Shown: positions 26,852-35,453 of the stretch, piece after piece
Layout: every line of letters starts with the position of its first letter
Position numbering within the stretch: position 1 is the stretch's first letter
Assembly: GCF_021531915.1 (NCBI RefSeq)
Contig: NZ_JAFBIV010000012.1
Location: 1 to 64,000, forward strand
Direction of reading: 5' to 3'
Source of the DNA: Oscillibacter valericigenes
Lineage (GTDB): Bacteria > Bacillota > Clostridia > Oscillospirales > Oscillospiraceae
DNA: 64,000 nt
Notes under the pieces: model-generated
Told to the model about the DNA's origin: nothing
The model's database searches: none
Seen by the model: the letters and a program-made list of their open reading frames with translations, nothing else
Position numbers and translations under genes: made by a program

Positions 26852-27622
26852 TCAATCCTCCTGTTCCAGCAGCGCCGCCATGCCCCGGCGCACCAGCACC
26901 CGGCAAATACGGGCGCGGTATTCGGCCCCTGCCCGCAGATTGCTGCCGAAGTGCAGCTCACCGGCCACCACTTCGGCGGCCTCCTCCGGATCATCCGGCA
27001 GTCCCTTCAGACAGACCGCCTGAGCGGGCCGGGCGCCCACGGCGCAGGTGATCTCCCCATCCCGCTCACACAGGGCGCAGGTCAGCACAGGGAAATCCGT
27101 AGCGCTGTTCCGCTGGGAGAGGTACACGGCTTTCATGGGCTTTCTGGGCACGATCACCCGCACCAGCAGGTCCCGTTCCGTCCTGGGACGGGCCGCGAAT
27201 TCCTCCACAGTCATGACGCCGCCCCGGTACAGCTCCACCCTGGCACCCATGACCATGAACAACGTCAGCACGTCGGAAAAGCCGAAACGGCCCCAGAGGC
27301 TGCCGCCCACCGTGGCCACATTGCGGAACTGCACGCCCACGATGTGCTTCACACAGTCCGCCATGGCCCCGTGGGTCAGGGCGTTCAGGCCCTCATGGGT
27401 CTCCAGGTCCCGCAGCGTCACCATGGCGCCGATGCGGTATTCTTGTTTTGTCTCCTCGATCTTGTCCAGCCCCAGGTCCTGCAGGTCGATGGCAGTCGTC
27501 ACCGCCCGATTCTGCATTTTCAGCCACAGCATGCCGCCCAGGACCACGCTGCCCTTCTTCTGGCACAGCTCCCAGGCCTCCTGCAAGGTCTGTGGCCGCG
27601 CATAGGTCTTGATTCTCAGCAC
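26852..27622 (-). CDS. xdhB: Xanthine dehydrogenase family, FAD-binding subunit
   Basis: 256 residues of the CoxM/XdhB type: RPQTLQEAWELCQKKGSVVLGG near the start (FAD-binding pattern), NVATVGGSLWGRFGFSDVL (second FAD contact region) and a C-terminal CO_deh_flav_C-like domain. It is a little shorter than the usual 280-290. I chose GTG 27622 as the start because GGAGGG sits 5-6 bases upstream, while ATG 27646 has no site. It is first in the three-gene operon. Confidence 0.92.
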   Translation of the reverse strand: MLRIKTYARPQTLQEAWELCQKKGSVVLGGMLWLKMQNRAVTTAIDLQDLGLDKIEETKQEYRIGAMVTLRDLETHEGLNALTHGAMADCVKHIVGVQFRNVATVGGSLWGRFGFSDVLTLFMVMGARVELYRGGVMTVEEFAARPRTERDLLVRVIVPRKPMKAVYLSQRNSATDFPVLTCALCERDGEITCAVGARPAQAVCLKGLPDDPEEAAEVVAGELHFGSNLRAGAEYRARICRVLVRRGMAALLEQED

Positions 27623-27660
27623 GATACTCCCTCCGCATTTTGACATAATACTTCATGATA

Positions 27661-27671
27661 ATCATACCACA
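27661..27671 (-). promoter_or_regulatory. Extended -10 of the xanthine dehydrogenase operon
   Basis: Minus strand TGTGGTATGAT, 39 bases before the GTG start. The -35 is poor. The 327-base divergent region 27623-27949 also holds the BusR-like gene's promoter; I see nothing else in it. Confidence 0.45.
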
Positions 27672-27866
27672 TTTTTTGAAAATGGGAAGCCTGTTTTCAA
27701 ATTTTCTTTCAGGCGCAAAAACATTTTGTTAGTTCTGTTTTCCTGACAGTCCCCCCTGCGGCACACGGGCGGATTTCGTGGGATTTTGCCGTCTCTCTTC
27801 CTATAAAATGGAGACAGCGGCCCTCTTTCTGTCCGTGTACCGTGGATTTGTTTACAATTTCTTAAC

Positions 27867-27906
27867 TGACACATCTATTTACTTTTTTAAGTTGTCAGTC
27901 TATAAT
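27867..27906 (+). promoter_or_regulatory. Promoter with inverted repeat before the BusR-like regulator
   Basis: TTTACT (27878-27883), 17-base spacer, TATAAT (27901-27906). ACTGACA (about 27867) and TGTCAGT (27893-27899) form an inverted repeat that brackets the -35, a likely operator for the regulator itself. Confidence 0.65.
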
Positions 27907-27949
27907 GGAAGCTGTTATCACATAGGCAGAAAGAAAGTGGTGGTATTCC

Positions 27950-28585
27950 ATGAAACAGACAGTCGTCCCATCTCAATACCTGCAGATCGCGCTGGACATT
28001 GCCCGCCGCATCGCCAAGGGTGAGCTGCCGGAGGGGCAGCGGGTCTACGGCCGCTCCGTCATGGCCTCGGAGTACAACGTGTCCCCGGAGACCATCCGGC
28101 GGGCCCTGCGGCTGCTGTCCGACATGAAGGTGGTGGAGGTGAAGCCCCAGAGCGGCGTGGTGGTCCTCTCTGCCGACAGCGCTCGGCGGTACATTGAAAA
28201 CTTTGAGGAAAGCGCCGACGTGCGCGCCCTGCGGCAGCAGCTGAAAGACTTGATGGCAGAATACGCCGACCTGAGCCGCCGTCTCAGCGATACGGTGGCG
28301 GCCCTCATGAAAAGCCGGGAGACCTTCGCTGCCGCCGACGAGCCCTTCCCCAACTATGAGGTTCCCGTCCCCAAGGACTCCCCTCTCATCGGCCGGAGCA
28401 TCGGGGAACTGAAGTTCTGGCAGTCCACCGGCGGCACCATCGTGGCCATCCGGCGGGGCCAGACTGTCATTCTCTCCCCCGGCCCATACGCCCAGCTGTA
28501 TGGCGGAGATGTCATCGTTCTGGTTGGAAGCCCCGCCGCCGCGGAGGCCGCCCACCGATTAGTTACGGAAAAGGAGGTTCCATGA
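27950..28585 (+). CDS. GntR-type regulator with C-terminal RCK_C (TrkA-C) domain, BusR-like
   Basis: 211 residues. Residues ~8-75 form a GntR winged helix (LPEGQRVYGRSVMASEYNVS, PETIRRALRLLSDMKVV). A coiled coil follows (about 82-122, QLKDLMAEYADLSRRLSDTV). Residues ~133-208 are an RCK_C domain (DSPLIGRSIGELKFWQSTG, GTIVAIRRGQTVILSPGP, LYGGDVIVLVG). This is the architecture of BusR, a repressor of glycine-betaine uptake that responds to c-di-AMP. Here it is the first gene of an OpuC-type operon and its stop overlaps the ATPase start (ATGA). Osmotic/c-di-AMP control is inferred from that parallel. Confidence 0.88.
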   Translation: MKQTVVPSQYLQIALDIARRIAKGELPEGQRVYGRSVMASEYNVSPETIRRALRLLSDMKVVEVKPQSGVVVLSADSARRYIENFEESADVRALRQQLKDLMAEYADLSRRLSDTVAALMKSRETFAAADEPFPNYEVPVPKDSPLIGRSIGELKFWQSTGGTIVAIRRGQTVILSPGPYAQLYGGDVIVLVGSPAAAEAAHRLVTEKEVP

Positions 28586-29694
28586 TCCAGTTTGAACACG
28601 TCAGCAAGAGCTACGGCAAGACCCCGGTCCTCAAGGGCCTGAATTTCACCATCCAGGACGGTCAGTTCGTGGTGCTGATCGGTCCCTCCGGCTGCGGCAA
28701 AACCACCACCATGAAGATGATCAACCGCCTGCTGGAGCCGGACAGCGGTACCATCTCCATCGACGGCAGGGACATCCACCAGCAGGACAAGGTGGAGCTG
28801 CGCCGCCACATCGGCTACGTGATCCAGCAGATCGGCCTGTTCCCCAACATGACCGTGGCCCAGAACATCTGCGTGGTGCCAAAACTGTTGAAATACGACA
28901 AGGCCCGGTGCGAGGAGATCGTCCGGGACCTTTTGAAAATGGTGAACATGGAGCAGTACGCCGACAAATACCCCTCGGAGCTGTCCGGCGGACAGCAGCA
29001 GCGCATCGGCGTGCTGCGGGCCCTGGCGGCGTCACCTCCCATCGTGCTGATGGACGAACCCTTCAGCGCTCTGGACCCCATGACCCGGGAGACCCTGCAG
29101 GACGAGGTAAAAAGCCTTCAGCAGAAGCTGAACAAGACCGTCATCTTCGTCAGCCACGACATGGGCGAGGCATTGAAGCTGGCAGACGTGATCATCTTCA
29201 TGGCAGAGGGCGAGATCGTGCAGATGGCCTCCCCGGAGGAAATGCTGGAGCACCCCGCCAACGACCTGGTGCGGAACTTCCTGGGCAAGCACGCCCCGGA
29301 CGCCCCCGCTCCCTCCACTGTGGAGCACTTTATGCGGACAAACCTCATCACCGTCAAGCAAAACCGGGGCGTGCTGGAGTGTGCCGAGCGCATGGCGAGA
29401 AGCAGCGTGGATACCCTGCTGGTCACTGACGAGGAGGGCCGCTACGCGGGGACCATCTCCATCGGCGACATCCGCCGCTGGGGTCGGGAACTCAACAGCA
29501 TTGAGCCCATAGTCCGCCAGACCGCCCGCACCGTCCGGGTGGGAGATGACGCCCGGGAGAGCTTCGACTACCTGCTGGATTCCGGCGCAAATTATGTAGT
29601 GGTCCTGGGCGAGGACGACACCATTGCCGGCATCGTCACCAAGACCAGCGTGGCCCGGTCCGTGGCGGAGAACCTGTGGGGGGATGCGCGATGA
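28582..29694 (+). CDS. opuCA: Osmoprotectant-type ABC transporter ATP-binding protein with CBS pair (OpuCA-like)
   Basis: 370 residues. The ATPase part has [39 protein letters not shown] and the switch VSHDMGEA. Residues ~255-365 hold two CBS motifs (VEHFMRTNLITVKQN and VRVGDDARESFDYLLDSGANY), as in OpuCA/ProV-type ATPases, where they sense ionic strength or nucleotides. The translational overlaps on both sides put it in a four-gene operon with the regulator and two membrane components. Likely cargo is a quaternary-amine osmoprotectant; ergothioneine is an alternative. Confidence 0.93.
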   Translation: MIQFEHVSKSYGKTPVLKGLNFTIQDGQFVVLIGPSGCGKTTTMKMINRLLEPDSGTISIDGRDIHQQDKVELRRHIGYVIQQIGLFPNMTVAQNICVVPKLLKYDKARCEEIVRDLLKMVNMEQYADKYPSELSGGQQQRIGVLRALAASPPIVLMDEPFSALDPMTRETLQDEVKSLQQKLNKTVIFVSHDMGEALKLADVIIFMAEGEIVQMASPEEMLEHPANDLVRNFLGKHAPDAPAPSTVEHFMRTNLITVKQNRGVLECAERMARSSVDTLLVTDEEGRYAGTISIGDIRRWGRELNSIEPIVRQTARTVRVGDDARESFDYLLDSGANYVVVLGEDDTIAGIVTKTSVARSVAENLWGDAR

Positions 29695-30335
29695 GAGCTC
29701 TCTTCGATACATACGGTGCCATGCTGGCAAGAGCCATCGTCACTCATACGGTGTATGTGCTGGTCTCCGTGTCCATCGGCTTTCTTCTGGGGCTGGTGCT
29801 GGGCATCCTGCTCTCCCGGGCTCCGCGGCGGCTGTCCACCGTTCTTCTGCCGGTGGTTTCCATCTTCCAGACCATCCCCGGTCTGGTGTTCATCGGCGTG
29901 CTGTTTCTGTGGCTGGGCATGGTGCCTGCCACCGTCATCGCCGCCCTGTCGGTCTACGCCATGTTCCCGGTGCTGAAAAACACCTACACCGGCATTTTAG
30001 GCGTGGAACCCAAATTCCTGGAGGCGGCCAAGGGCTGTGGAATGTCCTCCCTTCAAACCCTGTTAAAGGTGGAGCTGCCCCTGGCCATGCCCACCATCAT
30101 CGCCGGGCTGCGGATGGCGGCGGTCTACACTGTCTCCTGGGCCGTGCTGGCCGCCATGATCGGGCTTGGTGGCCTTGGCGACTTCGTGTACCAGGGGACC
30201 GCCTCCAACAACAATACTCTGATCCTCCTGGGGGCCATCCCGGCGGCCATCCTGGCAGTGGCCATCGGCGCTCTCATTGACCTGCTGCAGAAGAAGGTCA
30301 CCCCCCGGGGCCTGCGGAAGGAAGTGGGCAGATGA
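29691..30335 (+). CDS. opuCB: Osmoprotectant-type ABC permease (OpuCB-like)
   Basis: 214 residues with about 5-6 TM helices and the permease EAA loop FLEAAKGCGMSSLQTLLKVELP. Starts VTHTVYVLVSVSIGFLLGLVLG; contains IFQTIPGLVFIGVLF, characteristic of the OpuC/ProW group. The ATG at 29691 overlaps the ATPase stop (ATGA); an in-frame start 15 bases upstream is less likely. Confidence 0.93.
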   Translation: MRALFDTYGAMLARAIVTHTVYVLVSVSIGFLLGLVLGILLSRAPRRLSTVLLPVVSIFQTIPGLVFIGVLFLWLGMVPATVIAALSVYAMFPVLKNTYTGILGVEPKFLEAAKGCGMSSLQTLLKVELPLAMPTIIAGLRMAAVYTVSWAVLAAMIGLGGLGDFVYQGTASNNNTLILLGAIPAAILAVAIGALIDLLQKKVTPRGLRKEVGR

Positions 30336-31852
30336 GCTGGAGCCTGATTTTTGAGCACCTGTTCATCGTGCTGGCGGCCAGCATCCTGTCCGTCTGCATT
30401 GGCCTGCCCCTGGGCATCCTGGCCTACGTGTTCCCCAAGGCCCGGAAGGCCATTTTATGGGTGGTGGACCTGCTGCAGACCATCCCCGCCCTGGCGCTGC
30501 TGGGCATCATCATGGTTTTCATCGGTGCCGGAAAGCCCACGGTCATCGCCGGCATCACCCTCTACTCCCTCCTCCCCATCGTGCGGAACACCTGCCTGGG
30601 CCTCCAGGAGGTGGACCCCGGCGTCAAAGAGGCCGCCCGGGGCATGGGCATGAGCAAGGCCTACCGGGTGCTGCGGGTGGAGTTCCCTCTGGCCCTGCCC
30701 ACCGTGTTCACCGGCATCCGCATCGCCGTGGTCAGCGCCATCGGCACGGCGGTCTTTGCCGCCTTCGTGGGCGGCGGCGGCCTGGGCGGCATCATCACCC
30801 GGGCCATTCGCATCCAGAACATGGGCCTCCTGCTGGCAGGCACCGGTGCCCTGATGGTCATCGCCGTGGTGCTGGACCTGCTGATGGGCCGGTTTGAGGA
30901 GATGGTGCGGAAGAGCCGGGGCGGCTCCCGGAAGCTGTGGCTCCCCGTGGCGGCAGTGCTGCTGGTCTTCGTCCTGCTGCTGCCCTACGGGATGAAATCC
31001 ACCGGAGAAAATGAGCTGCTTCTCTACGACGGCGACTACTCCGAGACCCAGATCATGCACCACATGGTCAAAATGCTGGTGGAGGACAGGACGGACCTGA
31101 CGGTCACCATCCAGGACCAGATGTCCCAGGTCAACAACTTCAACGCATTAGTGGGCGACAACCACTCCTGTGACCTGATGATCTCCTACGACGGTACCCT
31201 GCTGACCACCTTCCTCCACCTGGACACGGCGGACGTGCCAGAGGGCGTCAGCATCTACGACTACGCCAATCAAGTGGCGGGGGAGCGGCATGGCGTGCGG
31301 CTGCTGGAAAAGCTGGGCTTCGACAACACCTACGCCATTGCGGTGCCGCAAAGCATTGCGGAGGAATACGGTCTGGAGACCGTCAGCGACCTGGTGCCCG
31401 TGGCGGACCGGCTGGTATTCGGCGCGGAGCATGAGTTCTTCACCCTGGAGGGCAGCATGAAATACGGCCCCTTCACGGACTTCTACGGTCTGAAGTTCAA
31501 GAGCACCGCCCCGGTGGACGTGAGCCTGAAATACTCCGCCATCCAGCAGGGCAGCTTCGACGTGACGGAGGTCTACGCCACCGACGGCCTGAACCGAAAG
31601 GCGGATCTCAAGGTGCTGGAGGACGACCGCAGCTTCTTCCCGGACTACAACGGCGCCCTCCTGGTGCGGGAGGACACCTTTGAGCGGTTCGCGGACGCGG
31701 CGCCCAACCTGGAGGAGGTGCTGAACCTGCTGGCAGGCCAGATCGCCAACGAGGACATGGTGGAGATGACCTACCAGGTGGACGTGCTGGGCCGCACCGT
31801 GGACGACGTGGCCCGGGAGTTCCTGGTCTCCAGAGGATTGCTTACAAACTGA
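30332..31852 (+). CDS. ABC permease fused to substrate-binding domain (OpuC/EgtU-like)
   Basis: 506 residues. The first ~205 are a second permease (LPLGILAYVFPKARKA, DLLQTIPALALLGIIMVF, EAA loop VKEAARGMGMSKAYRVLRVEFP). A TM linker (LWLPVAAVLLVFVLLLPYG) leads to an OpuAC-type binding domain (about 230-500) starting LLLYDGDYSETQIMHHMVKM, with DLMISYDGTLLTT and DVTEVYATDGL. Such fusions tether the receptor to the transporter. Choline/betaine/carnitine receptors cage the ligand with aromatic residues, and EgtU binds ergothioneine; by eye I cannot choose. It overlaps the previous gene by four bases and ends the operon. Confidence 0.9.
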   Translation: MSWSLIFEHLFIVLAASILSVCIGLPLGILAYVFPKARKAILWVVDLLQTIPALALLGIIMVFIGAGKPTVIAGITLYSLLPIVRNTCLGLQEVDPGVKEAARGMGMSKAYRVLRVEFPLALPTVFTGIRIAVVSAIGTAVFAAFVGGGGLGGIITRAIRIQNMGLLLAGTGALMVIAVVLDLLMGRFEEMVRKSRGGSRKLWLPVAAVLLVFVLLLPYGMKSTGENELLLYDGDYSETQIMHHMVKMLVEDRTDLTVTIQDQMSQVNNFNALVGDNHSCDLMISYDGTLLTTFLHLDTADVPEGVSIYDYANQVAGERHGVRLLEKLGFDNTYAIAVPQSIAEEYGLETVSDLVPVADRLVFGAEHEFFTLEGSMKYGPFTDFYGLKFKSTAPVDVSLKYSAIQQGSFDVTEVYATDGLNRKADLKVLEDDRSFFPDYNGALLVREDTFERFADAAPNLEEVLNLLAGQIANEDMVEMTYQVDVLGRTVDDVAREFLVSRGLLTN

Positions 31853-31864
31853 ATTCCATGTACA

Positions 31865-31906
31865 ATGATTTCCGGGGGAAAATTTCCCCCGGAAATCATT
31901 TTTTTC
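31865..31906 (+). terminator. Terminator of the opuC-type operon
   Basis: ATGATTTCCGGGGGAAA and TTTCCCCCGGAAATCAT, then TTTTTT: a 17-bp perfect stem with T-run. Confidence 0.95.
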
Positions 31907-31933
31907 GAAACCAACGCCGGTTTTTTTCGTCTG
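31907..31933 (+). promoter_or_regulatory. ECF-type promoter before the first sigma/anti-sigma pair
   Basis: GAAACC (-35, 31907-31912), a spacer ending in a T-run, then CGTCTG (-10, 31928-31933). There are 16 bases between AAC and CGTC. It begins right after the terminator and fits autoregulation by the ECF factor. Confidence 0.75.
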
Positions 31934-31966
31934 TATGATCAAGAGTACCTGAAAGGAGGCGTCCCC

Positions 31967-32527
31967 ATGGAGGACAGCGACATCATTGAGCTGTACTGGC
32001 AGCGGGACCAGTCCGCCATTGCGGAGACTTCCGAAAAGTACGGCGGGTTCCTGTGGAATATCGCCTGGAACGTGCTGCGCAGCCACGGCGATGCCGAGGA
32101 ATGCGTCAACGACACCTACCTGCGGACCTGGAACGCCATTCCCCCTGCACGACCCTCCGCCTTCCGGGCCTGGCTGGGGCGCATCACCCGGAACCTGAGC
32201 CTGGACCGCTGGAAGCAGTCCAGGGCGGAAAAGCGGGGCGGAGACGGGATGGAGGTCCTGCTGGGAGAGCTGGACCAGTGCGTCCCAGCGCCTCACGGCA
32301 CAGAACAGGCTCTGGAGGACCGGGAGATTGCCGGGCTCATCAGCGCCTTTCTGCGGACACTGCCCCAGGAACTGCGGATCATGTTTCTGCGTCGGTACTG
32401 GTATGGAGAGGACCTGGCGGATATCGCCGTGAAGCTGGGCTGCGGTCAGGGGAAGGTGAAGTCCTCTCTGTTCCGCACCCGGAAAGCCCTGCGGGCGTAT
32501 CTGGAAAAGGAAGGGGTGTCGTTATGA
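31967..32527 (+). CDS. ECF-type sigma factor, group with N-terminal MEDxxII-LYWQR
   Basis: 186 residues. Region 2: MEDSDIIELYWQRDQSAIAE, KYGGFLWNIAWNVLRSHGDAEECVNDTYLRTWNAIPP. Region 4: LPQELRIMFLRRYWYGEDLADIAVKLGCGQGKVKSSLFRTRKALR. It is close in motif order to the sigma factor at 53845. ATG 31967 is preceded by AAAGGAGG. The stop overlaps the start of the next gene (ATGA), which encodes a single-pass protein that probably acts as its anti-sigma factor. Confidence 0.92.
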   Translation: MEDSDIIELYWQRDQSAIAETSEKYGGFLWNIAWNVLRSHGDAEECVNDTYLRTWNAIPPARPSAFRAWLGRITRNLSLDRWKQSRAEKRGGDGMEVLLGELDQCVPAPHGTEQALEDREIAGLISAFLRTLPQELRIMFLRRYWYGEDLADIAVKLGCGQGKVKSSLFRTRKALRAYLEKEGVSL

Positions 32528-34089
32528 AAGCGGAACGGCTGTTTCGTGTTCTGGGACTGGTGGACGAGGATCTGATTGAAGAAGCCGCCTCTCCTGCTGT
32601 TCGCCAGAGGAAATTCCCGCTGTGGAAAGTTCTGACGGCGGCTGCCTGCCTGACATTGGTGTGCGGTTTCAGTCTCACCTGGCTGGTGACCGGTGGGTTT
32701 CAGGGGATGGGTTCCTCTGCGCCAGGAGAAACCAGCGGCAGCGGTATTGTCACAGACAACGAACCTTCGTCTGAGGAGGGCACCACCTTCATGTCCTACG
32801 CCGGGCCGGTGTTCCCCCTGACGCTGGCAGAGGAAAACAGTGGCCTGCCGGCGAAGCGGACCACCACCTGGGACTTTGCCCCGGGAACCTACCAGGACGG
32901 CACGCCCCGTCAGTGGGGGGCAGCGGTGACAGACCGCTATACGGTAGTTAACATAACTGAATCCGACCAGACTGTGACGGCCCTGTATCCCTTTGCCGGG
33001 TCCTTTAGGAACCTGGCATCCCAGCGGCCCACCGTGACGGTGGACGGTGAGGAAGCGGAAGGCCCCCTGTACGCCGGGGCCTACGCCGGCGGGTTCCGGG
33101 ACGCGGGCGTGGACGACGGCTCCACCTGGAACCTGCAATACCCGGACAGCTGGATGGATTACAAGGCTCTGCTGGATGACGGGAGCTATTTGAATGAAGC
33201 GCTGGGAGACGGCCTGGTGCTGGACACCCCGGTGGCGGTGTACGAATTCACGGACTTCACCGCCCCGGCGAACTACGACGCCGCCACCCAGGCCATTGCA
33301 TTTACCATCGACCAGGAAAAAACCACGGTCCTCACCTACGGCTTCAATGGCGCCAGCTGGGATGAGGACACCGGCTGGCGGCAGTACAGCTACTTCGTGC
33401 CCAATGGTATCCGCCGGGACAAGGACCCCAAGCTGTTGGTGGTGTTGGGTGACGATATCAAGGACTACGCCCTGGACGGTTACGAGAACGGCGGCTGTGA
33501 AAAGGAGATCGACGGCGTCAGCTGCACCGTCACCCGGTTGCAGATGACCCTGGACCAGGTGCTGGACCTGCTGTGCCGGAACTATCTGGAGACCTATGCT
33601 GACTGGCAGTACGGCATGGATACTGACGAGGTGGCAGCAGTCCCTGATGCCCTGTTCCGCCGGGCCGTCAATGAACTGATGGTTCAGTACGGCCCCCTGG
33701 CCGGAGACAACACAGCGGACCGGTATGACAGTGGGCGGCTGGATGACATCGTCAGCGAGGCCATGAGCATGGACAGGGTACTCTATCTGGCGGTGTCGGT
33801 GAACATCCCGGCAGGCGGGCAAGTCGACATAACATTTACAATGTGGAAGGAGCCAAGCTTTGACTTCGGCTGCTCCGGGTCAGAGAACGTAGGGCTGCAG
33901 GGCTATGACTTTGTGACCCAGCTGGGGTCCAACCTGGACTTCACGGGGCAGAGGGCGGCACTGGCAAATGCGGACAACATCCAGATCCAGCGGCAGAACT
34001 TTGGTTTTGACCTGGAAAAGGGCGTCACAGAGGTAACGTTAAACCCGGAAATAGCGCACTATTATTTGGAGATAAGACCTAATGAATAA
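32524..34089 (+). CDS. Probable membrane anti-sigma factor with large external domain
   Basis: 521 residues. The N-terminus MKAERLFRVLGLVDEDLIEEA (about 1-21) resembles that of the protein at 54399 (ERLFRAIGEADESLLER), so this segment is the likely sigma-binding part. One TM follows (about 36-57, VLTAAACLTLVCGFSLTWLV). The remaining ~460 residues are extracytoplasmic and unrecognised, rich in Asp/Gly/Tyr, with TYQDGTPRQWGAAVTDRYTVVNIT and YGPLAGDNTADRYDSGRL. It is coupled to the sigma gene by ATGA and closed by a terminator. The sensed signal is unknown. Confidence 0.75.
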   Translation: MKAERLFRVLGLVDEDLIEEAASPAVRQRKFPLWKVLTAAACLTLVCGFSLTWLVTGGFQGMGSSAPGETSGSGIVTDNEPSSEEGTTFMSYAGPVFPLTLAEENSGLPAKRTTTWDFAPGTYQDGTPRQWGAAVTDRYTVVNITESDQTVTALYPFAGSFRNLASQRPTVTVDGEEAEGPLYAGAYAGGFRDAGVDDGSTWNLQYPDSWMDYKALLDDGSYLNEALGDGLVLDTPVAVYEFTDFTAPANYDAATQAIAFTIDQEKTTVLTYGFNGASWDEDTGWRQYSYFVPNGIRRDKDPKLLVVLGDDIKDYALDGYENGGCEKEIDGVSCTVTRLQMTLDQVLDLLCRNYLETYADWQYGMDTDEVAAVPDALFRRAVNELMVQYGPLAGDNTADRYDSGRLDDIVSEAMSMDRVLYLAVSVNIPAGGQVDITFTMWKEPSFDFGCSGSENVGLQGYDFVTQLGSNLDFTGQRAALANADNIQIQRQNFGFDLEKGVTEVTLNPEIAHYYLEIRPNE

Positions 34090-34118
34090 AAAAGCGGGAC
34101 GCTCAGCGTCCCGCTTTC
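34086..34118. terminator. Bidirectional terminator between anti-sigma and PAP2 genes
   Basis: AAAAAAGCGGGACGC, TCA, GCGTCCCGCTTT stem. The PAP2 stop codon lies in the loop. Confidence 0.85.
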
Positions 34119-34639
34119 CTCTTTTCCAGCACGTTTTCCACGATTTTGGCTCCCGCCCAGCCCACGGCGGCACCCAACAGGGCGCCCGCCAGCACGTCGC
34201 TGGGCCAGTGGACATACAGGTACAGCCGGGAGAACGCCATCACCACCGCCACCGCCAGAGCGGGCTTCCACAGAGGACTGCCCGCCGTTTTCAGGGCGAA
34301 CACCGCTGCAAATGAGGCCGCCGTATGTCCCGATGGGAAGGCGGCATCCAGGGGCGGTGGAATCAGCAGCTCCACCACCGGATGGACGGCAAAGGGACGG
34401 ATGCGGCCCACCAGGGGCTTGAGCAGCATATTACAGCTGACAAGGTCCAGCACCAGTCCGCAGGCCATCGCCGCGCCGTACTTCCGCTGTGTTCGAAGCA
34501 GAAGCAGCACCGCCGCCAGGATGATCCACAGTTCCCCGTGATCAGCGGTCCGGCTGATGGCCGGAAGCACAATATCCAGAAAGCCGCAGCGCAGATGCGC
34601 CTGTATCCAATCGAGAATCGCCAGTTCAACCGTTTGCAT
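34103..34639 (-). CDS. PAP2-family phosphatase
   Basis: 178 residues, about five TM helices. All three lipid-phosphatase motifs are present: KPLVGRIRP (74-82), PSGH (102-105) and SRLYLYVH (137-144), followed by WPSDVLAGALLG. The likely role is dephosphorylation of undecaprenyl pyrophosphate or phosphatidyl-phosphate lipids at the outer face of the membrane. I chose ATG 34639 because GGAGGGA lies upstream and the remaining N-terminus starts a helix; the longer frame to 34708 has no site. Confidence 0.92.
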   Translation of the reverse strand: MQTVELAILDWIQAHLRCGFLDIVLPAISRTADHGELWIILAAVLLLLRTQRKYGAAMACGLVLDLVSCNMLLKPLVGRIRPFAVHPVVELLIPPPLDAAFPSGHTAASFAAVFALKTAGSPLWKPALAVAVVMAFSRLYLYVHWPSDVLAGALLGAAVGWAGAKIVENVLEKRKAGR

Positions 34640-34760
34640 GAAGATCTCCCTCCCCGGGGCGGTTTGTCCGCTATGCTTTATGATATCATAGTCATTCTGC
34701 TGCAGCAATATGTGCAGCCCTCATCAGGCGGTCTGTGCCCAATGAAAGTCGGCCCGGCTT

Positions 34761-35240
34761 TCAGTCCAGAATGGGAAACACCCCCTGCCAACTGTTTCCC
34801 GTCTCCAGCACGGCTCCGATTCTGGGCAGCAGCCCCCGGGCACATTCCAGCAGGCAGGCAGTGCCCTGAGGCCCCAGCTCCAGTCGCCGGGCCAAGCGCT
34901 CCCCCGCCTGTTCCAGCGTCTGCCGCCGCTTTTCCAAGTCCGGCGTTTCCAGCAAATCCGTCAGATGCGCCCACCCTGCCTGTGTCTGGCTCAGGCCGTC
35001 CAGCGGTCCCTCCGTCAGGGTCAGTCCCAGGGCTGCGGCGGCTACCGGCTCATACAGGTTCACCAACAGTTCCCGGTGCTCCTCCGGGCAGACCGCCGCC
35101 AGCAGCCGTCGGACCGCCGCCGGGTCAAAGCGGCGGAGGAAGGCGTCCTCCGTCACCAGTTGCTCCAGCCAGGTCCTGAGATACCACACCCCCCGCAGGC
35201 CCTCGTCCACCGGGCAACTCAGCTGATAGTCGATATCACA
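34761..35240 (-). pseudogene. Truncated gene remnant (possibly DUF6179-like) cut by an IS110-type fragment
   Basis: About 160 coding residues in minus orientation, from PCDIDYQLSCPVDEGLRGVW to a stop at 34761. They look like a real soluble protein: helical, with LLVNLYEPVAAAALGLTLTEG and LEKRRQTLEQAGERLARRLE. The 5' end is missing: at 35240/35241 the sequence switches abruptly into the 3' part of a transposase gene on the opposite strand. The frame happens to stay open through that antisense sequence. I tentatively link it to DUF6179-type proteins from memory of the DIDYQL and LYEPV words; this is weak. No matching 5' half was found on the other side of the insertion. Confidence 0.6.
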
Positions 35241-35453
35241 GGGGATGGGTCTTCCTATTTGCGTTATGCCATTATGAACTGTGCGCAGACAGTGATTAAC
35301 AACGAGCCGACTTTTGCGGCCTACTACGCCAAGAAACGCGCCGAGGGCAAGGAACACCGCGTTGCTCTTACCCATGTTGCTAAAAAACTTTTGCGCGTTA
35401 TTTATACGCTTCAGACGAGAGAACTGCCCTATAACCCGGATCTCGTTCGCTGA
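35241..35453 (+). mobile_element. 3' fragment of an IS110-family transposase
   Basis: 70 residues up to a TGA at 35453: GDGSSYLRYAIMNCAQTVIN, then FAAYYAKKRAEGKEHRVALTHVAKKLLRVIY. This is the C-terminal end of the Transposase_20 (IS116/IS110/IS902) domain with its S-x-Y-L-R-Y and HVAKKLLRVI words. The DEDD catalytic half is absent, so it is dead. The element's own 3' flank probably extends to about 35560 (a weak AAGTCCTC/GAGGGCTT hairpin and a TTGACTTCTTATAG end). Confidence 0.85.
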
